Origin: Citrobacter rodentium NBRC 105723 = DSM 16636
GTDB taxonomy: Bacteria > Pseudomonadota > Gammaproteobacteria > Enterobacterales > Enterobacteriaceae
Assembly (NCBI RefSeq): GCF_021278985.1
Contig: NZ_CP082833.1
Location: 496,001 to 560,000, forward strand
Direction of reading: 5' to 3'
Length of the DNA: 64,000 nucleotides
Shown: in pieces, positions 29,301 through 35,300 of the stretch
Layout of the letters: the number at the start of each line of letters is the position of its first letter
Numbering within the stretch: the stretch's first letter is position 1
Translations under genes and position numbers: made by a program
Notes under the pieces: generated by a model
What the model saw: the letters and a program-made list of their open reading frames with translations, nothing else
Told to the model about the DNA's origin: nothing
Database searches by the model: none

Positions 29301-32300
29301 ATCAATCACGGTAGTGTAGGTTTTGCCGTTCACGGTAACGGTGACAGCATCGCCCGCCGCCGCGCCGGTGGCGGAGCCGCTGACGATCTGCGTCTGGCCG
29401 TGCTCGGCAGCGTTGATGATATCGTCGCCCGCCACGGTATTGATGGTGACCACCGGCGCGGTGTTATCCACGGTCAGGTTATGGCTGGCCGAGCCGGTAT
29501 TACCGGCGGCGTCTGCCACGCTGGCCGTTACGGTGCCTGTGGCGATGGATGCCACATCCGCTGCCGGAACGGTCACGCTCCATGAACCATTCGCCTGAAC
29601 CTGCGCGGAATAGTCCACGCCGCCCACGGTAACGGTTACCGTCTGGCCTGCCGAAGCATTAGTGGTGCCGCTGATGACCAGATCCGACTGCGCTTCGGTA
29701 GCATTCAGAATGTCATCAGCCGCGATGGTGTTGATGGTGATGGTCGGGGCGGTTGTGTCCACGCTGTAATCATGAGTGGCCGAAGCGGAGTTGCCTGCCG
29801 CATTGCTGACGCTCGCTTCCACGCGGGCACTGCCGTCGCTCAGACCAGCCAGATCCGCTGCCGGGACAACCAGCGTCCAGTTGCCGCTGGCGTCAACGGT
29901 GGCGGAGTAAGACTTGCCGCCAAAAGAGACGCTGACGGTCTGACCCGCTTCCACATTCGTGGTCGCGCCGGAAAGCGTCAGGTTTGCACCCTGTTCAGCC
30001 GCATTGATCACATCGTCGGCAGTCACGGAGTTAATGGTGACGGTCGGTGCTGCTGTATCCACTTCCATATCGTGGGTGGCGGAGCCAGTATTGCCGGAAG
30101 CATTGGTCACGGTCACAGCAATGGTAGCCGTGCCATCATTCAGCGCGGTCACATCCGCCGCCGGAACGCCGACGCTCCAGTTGCCTGCCGCATCAATCAC
30201 GCTGGTGTAGGTTTTACCGTTCACGGTAACGGTGACCGCATCGCCCGCCGCTGCGCCGGTGGCGGAGCCGCTGACAATCTGCGTCTGGCCGTGCTCGGCT
30301 GTGTTGATAATGTCGTCCGTTGCCACGGTATTGATGGTGACCACTGGCGCGGTGGTGTGCACGGTCAGGTTATGGCTGGCCGAACCGCTGTTACCGGCGG
30401 TATCTGCCACGCTGGCTGTTACTGCCCCCGTTGTAATGGCCGGTACACCCACTGCCGGAACGGTCACGCTCCAGTTGCCGTTAGCTTCCACCTGCGCGGT
30501 ATAGCTGTTGCCGCCCACAGTAACGGTCACCGTCTGTCCCGCAGGAGCATTAGTGGTGCCGCTGATGACCAGATCCGCCTGCGCTTCAGTGGAGTTGAGG
30601 ATATCGTCAGCCGCAATAATGTTGATGGTGATAACCGGAGCGCCCGTATCCACGCTGTAGTCATGAGTTGCTGACGCGCTGTTACCCGCAGTATTGCTGA
30701 CACTCGCTTCCACGCGGGCACTGCCGTCGCTCAGACCAGACAGATCCGCTGCCGGTACGCTCAGCGTCCAGTTGCCGCTGGCATCAACGGTAGTGGTGTA
30801 AGTCTTGCCGCCGAAAGAGACGGTCACACTCTGGCCCGCTTCCACATTCGTGGTCACGCCGGAGAGCGTCAGGTCCGCGCCCTGCTCGGTAGCGTTAATT
30901 ACGTCATCGGCGGTCACGGAGTTAATGGTGACGGTCGGTGCCACGGTATCCACTTCCATATCGTGGGTAGCCGAGCCAGTATTGCCGGAAGCATTTGTCA
31001 CGGTCACAGCAATGGTAGCCGTGCCGTCGTTCAGCGCAGCCACATCTGCCGCCGGAACACCGACGCTCCAGTTGCCGGACGCATCAATCACGGTGGTGTA
31101 GGTTTTACCATTCACGGTGACGGTGACAGCATCGCCCGCCGCCGCGCCAGTGGCGGAGCCGCTGATAATCTGCGTCTGGCCGTGCTCGGCTGTGTTGATA
31201 ATGTCGTCGCCCGCCACCGTATTAATGGTGACCACCGGCGCGGTGGTGTCGACGGTCAGGTTATGACTGGCCGAGCCGCTGTTACCGACGGTATCGGAGA
31301 CCGTTGCGGTCACTGCGCCAGTGGCGATGGAGGCCACATCCGCTGCCGGAACGGTCACGCTCCAGCTGCCGTTAGCTTCCACCTGCGCGGTGTAGCTGTT
31401 GCCGCCCACAGTAACGGTCACCGTCTGGCCTGCCGGAGCATTAGTGGTGCCGCTGATGACCAGATCCGCCTGCGCTTCAGTGGAGTTGAGGATATCGTCA
31501 GCCGCAATAATGTTGATGGTGATAACCGGAGCGCCCGTATCCACGCTGTAGTCATGAGTTGCTGACGCGCTGTTACCCGCAGTATTGCTGACGCTCGCTT
31601 CCACGCGGGCACTGCCGTCACTCAGGCCAGCCAGATCGGCGGCCGGGACAACCAGCGTCCAGTTGCCGCTGGCGTCAACGGTGGCGGAGTAAGTCTTACC
31701 GCCAAAAGAGACGCTGACGGTCTGACCCGCTTCCACATTCGTGGTCACGCCGGAGAGCGTCAGGTCCGTACCCTGCTCGGCCGCGTTAATTACGTTATCG
31801 GCAGTCACCGGGTTAATGGTGACGGTCGGTGCCGCGGTATCCACTTCCATATCGTGGGTAGCCGAGCCAGTATTGCCGGAAGCATTTGTCACGGTCACAG
31901 CAATGGTAGCCGTGCCGTCGTTCAGCGCGGCCACATCTGCCGCCGGAACGCCGACGCTCCAGTTGCCTGCCGCATCAATTACGGTGGTGTAGGTTTTACC
32001 GTTCACAGTGACGGTGACAGCATCGCCCGCCGCTGCACCGGTGGCGGAGCCGCTGACAATCTGCGTCTGGCTATGCTCGGTGCTGTTGATGATGTCGTCC
32101 GTCGCCACGGTATTGATGGTGACTACCGGCGCGGTGTTATCCACGGTCAGGTTATGGCTGGCCGAGCCGGTATTACCGGCGGCGTCTGCCACGCTGGCCG
32201 TTACAGCGCCTGTGGCGATGGAAGTCACGTCCGCTGCCGGAACGGTCACGCTCCAGCTGCCGTTAGCCTGAACCTGCGCGGTGTAATCCACGCCGCCAAT

Positions 32301-35300
32301 GGTAACGGTTACCGTCTGGCCTGCCGGAGCATTAGTGGTACCGCTGATGACCAGATCCGACTGCGCTTCGGTGGCATTCAAAATATCGTCAGCGGCAATA
32401 GTGTTGATGGTGATAACTGGTGCGCCCGTATCCACGCTGTAGTCATGCGTTGCCGAAGCAGAGTTGCCTGCCGCATTGCTGACGCTCGCTTCCACGCGGG
32501 CACTGCCGTCGCTCAGACCAGCCAGATCCGCTGCCGGTACGCTCAGCGTCCAGCTGCCGCTGGCGTCAACGGTAGTGGTGTAAGACTTGCCGCCAAAAGA
32601 GACGCTGACGGTCTGGCCCGCTTCCACGTTAGTGGTCACGCCGGAGAGCGTCAGGTCTGCGCCCTGCTCGGTAGCGTTAATCACGTCGTCGTCGGTCACG
32701 GAGTTAATGGTGACGGTCGGCGCTGCGGTGTCCACCGTGACGTCGTGAGTAGCCGAGCCGCTGTTGCCTGCGGCGTTAGTGACGGTCACAGCAATGGTAG
32801 CCGTGCCGTCATTCAGTGCAGCCACATCTGCCGCCGGAACGCCGACGCTCCAGTTGCCGGACGCATCAATCACGGTGGTGTAGGTTTTACCGTTCACGGT
32901 GACGGTGACCGCATCGCCCGCCGCCGCGCCGGTGGCGGAGCCGCTGATAATCTGTGTCTGGCCGTGCTCGGCGCTGTTGATGATATCGTCGCTCGCCACC
33001 GTATTGATGGTGACCACCGGTGCGGTGGTGTCCACAGTCAGGTTATGGCTGGCCGAGCCGGTATTACCGGCGGCGTCTGCCACGCTGGCCGTTACGGTGC
33101 CTGTGGCAATGGACGCCACATCCGCGGCCGGAACGGTCACGCTCCATGAACCATTAGCCTGAACCTGCGCGGTGTAATCCACGCCGCCCACGGTAACGGT
33201 CACCGTCTGGCCTGCCGGAGCATTAGTGGTGCCGCTGATGACCAGATCTGCCTGCGCTTCAGTAGCGTTCAGGATATCGTCAGCCGCGATGGTGTTGATG
33301 ATGATAACCGGCGCGCCCGTATCCACACTGTAGTCATGCGTTGCCGAAGCAGAGTTGCCTGCCGCATTGCTGACGCTCGCTTCCACGCGGGCACTGCCGT
33401 CGCTCAGACCAGCCAGATCTGCTGCCGGTACGCTCAGCGTCCAGCTGCCGCTGGCGTCAACGGTAGTGGTGTAAGACTTGCCGCCAAAAGAGACGCTGAC
33501 GGTCTGGCCCGCTTCCACGTTAGTGGTCACGCCGGAGAGCGTCAGGTCTGCGCCCTGCTCGGTAGCGTTAATCACGTCGTCGGCGGTCACGGAGTTAATG
33601 GTGACGGTCGGCGCTGCGGTGTCCACCGTGACGTCGTGAGTAGCCGAGCCGCTGTTGCCTGCGGCGTTAGTGACGGTCACAGCAATGGTAGCCGTGCCGT
33701 CATTCAGTGCAGCCACATCTGCCGCCGGAACGCCGACGCTCCAGTTGCCGGACGCATCAATCACGGTGGTGTAGGTTTTACCGTTCACGGTGACGGTGAC
33801 CGCATCGCCCGCCGCCGCGCCGGTGGCGGAGCCGCTGACAATCTGCGTCTGGCTATGCTCGGCTGCGTTGATGATATCGTCCGTTGCCACCGTATTGATG
33901 GATACCACCGGCGCGATGGTGTCGACGGTCAGGTTATGGCTGGCCGAACCGCTGTTACCGGCGGCGTCTGCCACGCTGGCAGCTACGGTGCCTGTGGCGA
34001 TGGAAGTCACGTCCGCTGCCGGAACGACGATGCTCCAGCTGCCGTTAGCTTCCACCTGGGCGGTGTAGCTGTTGCCGCCAATGGTAACGGTCACCGTCTG
34101 GCCCGCCGGAGCATTAGTGGTACCGCTGATGACCAGATCCGCCTGCGCTTCCGTGGCGTTCAGAATATCGTCAGCCGCGATAGTGTTAATGGTGATAACC
34201 GGTGCGGTTGTATCCACGCTGTAGTCATGCGTTGCCGAAGCAGAGTTACCTGCCGCATTGCTGACGCTGACTTCCACACGGGCGTTGCCGTCGGTCAGGC
34301 CAGCCAGATCGGCGACCGGTACGCTCAGCGTCCAGCTGCCGCTGGCGTCAACGGTAGTGGTGTAAGACTTACCGCCGAAAGAAACGGTCACAGTCTGACC
34401 CGCTTCCACACTGGTGGTCGCGCCGGAGAGCGTCAGGTCCGTGCCCTGCTCTGCGGCATTGATCACATCGTCGGCGGTCACAGAGTTGATGGTGACGGTC
34501 GGCGCTGCGGTATCGACGTTCACATCGTGAGTGGCGGAGCCAGTATTGCCGGAAGCATTGGTCACGGTCACAGCAATGGTAGCCGTGCCATCGTTCAGCG
34601 CAGCCACATCCACCGCCGGAACGCCGACGCTCCAGTTACCGGACGCATCAATCACGGTGGTGTAAGTTTTACCGTTCACGGTAACGGTGACCGCATCGCC
34701 CGCCGCCGCGCCGGTAGCGGAGCCGCTGACAATCTGCGTCTGGCTATGCTCGACTGCGTTGATAATGTCGTCGCCCGCCACGGTATTGATGGTGACCACC
34801 GGCGCGGTGGTATCGACGGTCAGGTTATGGCTGGCCGAACCGCTGTTACCGGCGGTATCGGAAACCGTTGCGGTCACTGCGCCGCTGTTGATGGACGCCA
34901 CGTCTGCTGCCGGAACGGTTACACTCCATGAACCATTAGCCTGAACCTGCGCGGTGTAGCTGTTGCTGCCAATAGTAACAGTTACCGTCTGGCCCTGCGG
35001 GGCGGTGGTGGTGCCGGTAATCACCAGGTCCGCCTGCGCTTCGCTGGCGTTAAGGATGTCGTCAGCGGCAAGAGTATTGATGGCGATCGTCGGCGCGGCG
35101 GTGTCCAGCGTGACGGTATGGCTTGCACTGGCGGTATTGCCGCTGACGCTGGTGACGCTCACGCTAATCTGCTCGCGGCTGTCGGTCAGCGAGGCCACCG
35201 CCGATGGCGGTACGGTGACGCTCCAGGAACCATCAACCTGAACCTGTGCGGTAAAGGTCTGACCGGCGAATTTCACTATCACGGTCTGACCCGCTTCCAC

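Noticed and set aside
25182..34931. Long plus-strand open frames (up to 830 codons) opposite the adhesin repeats
   Set aside because: They run antisense to the Ig-like repeats, repeat with the same 891 bp period, have low-complexity Gly/Arg/His-rich products and no ribosome binding sites. They are open only because the repeated codon usage of the real gene avoids antisense stops.
25293..35099. CRISPR-like repeat array
   Set aside because: The periodicity is in-frame protein repeats of 291-300 bp with no short identical repeats separated by unique spacers, and there are no cas genes.
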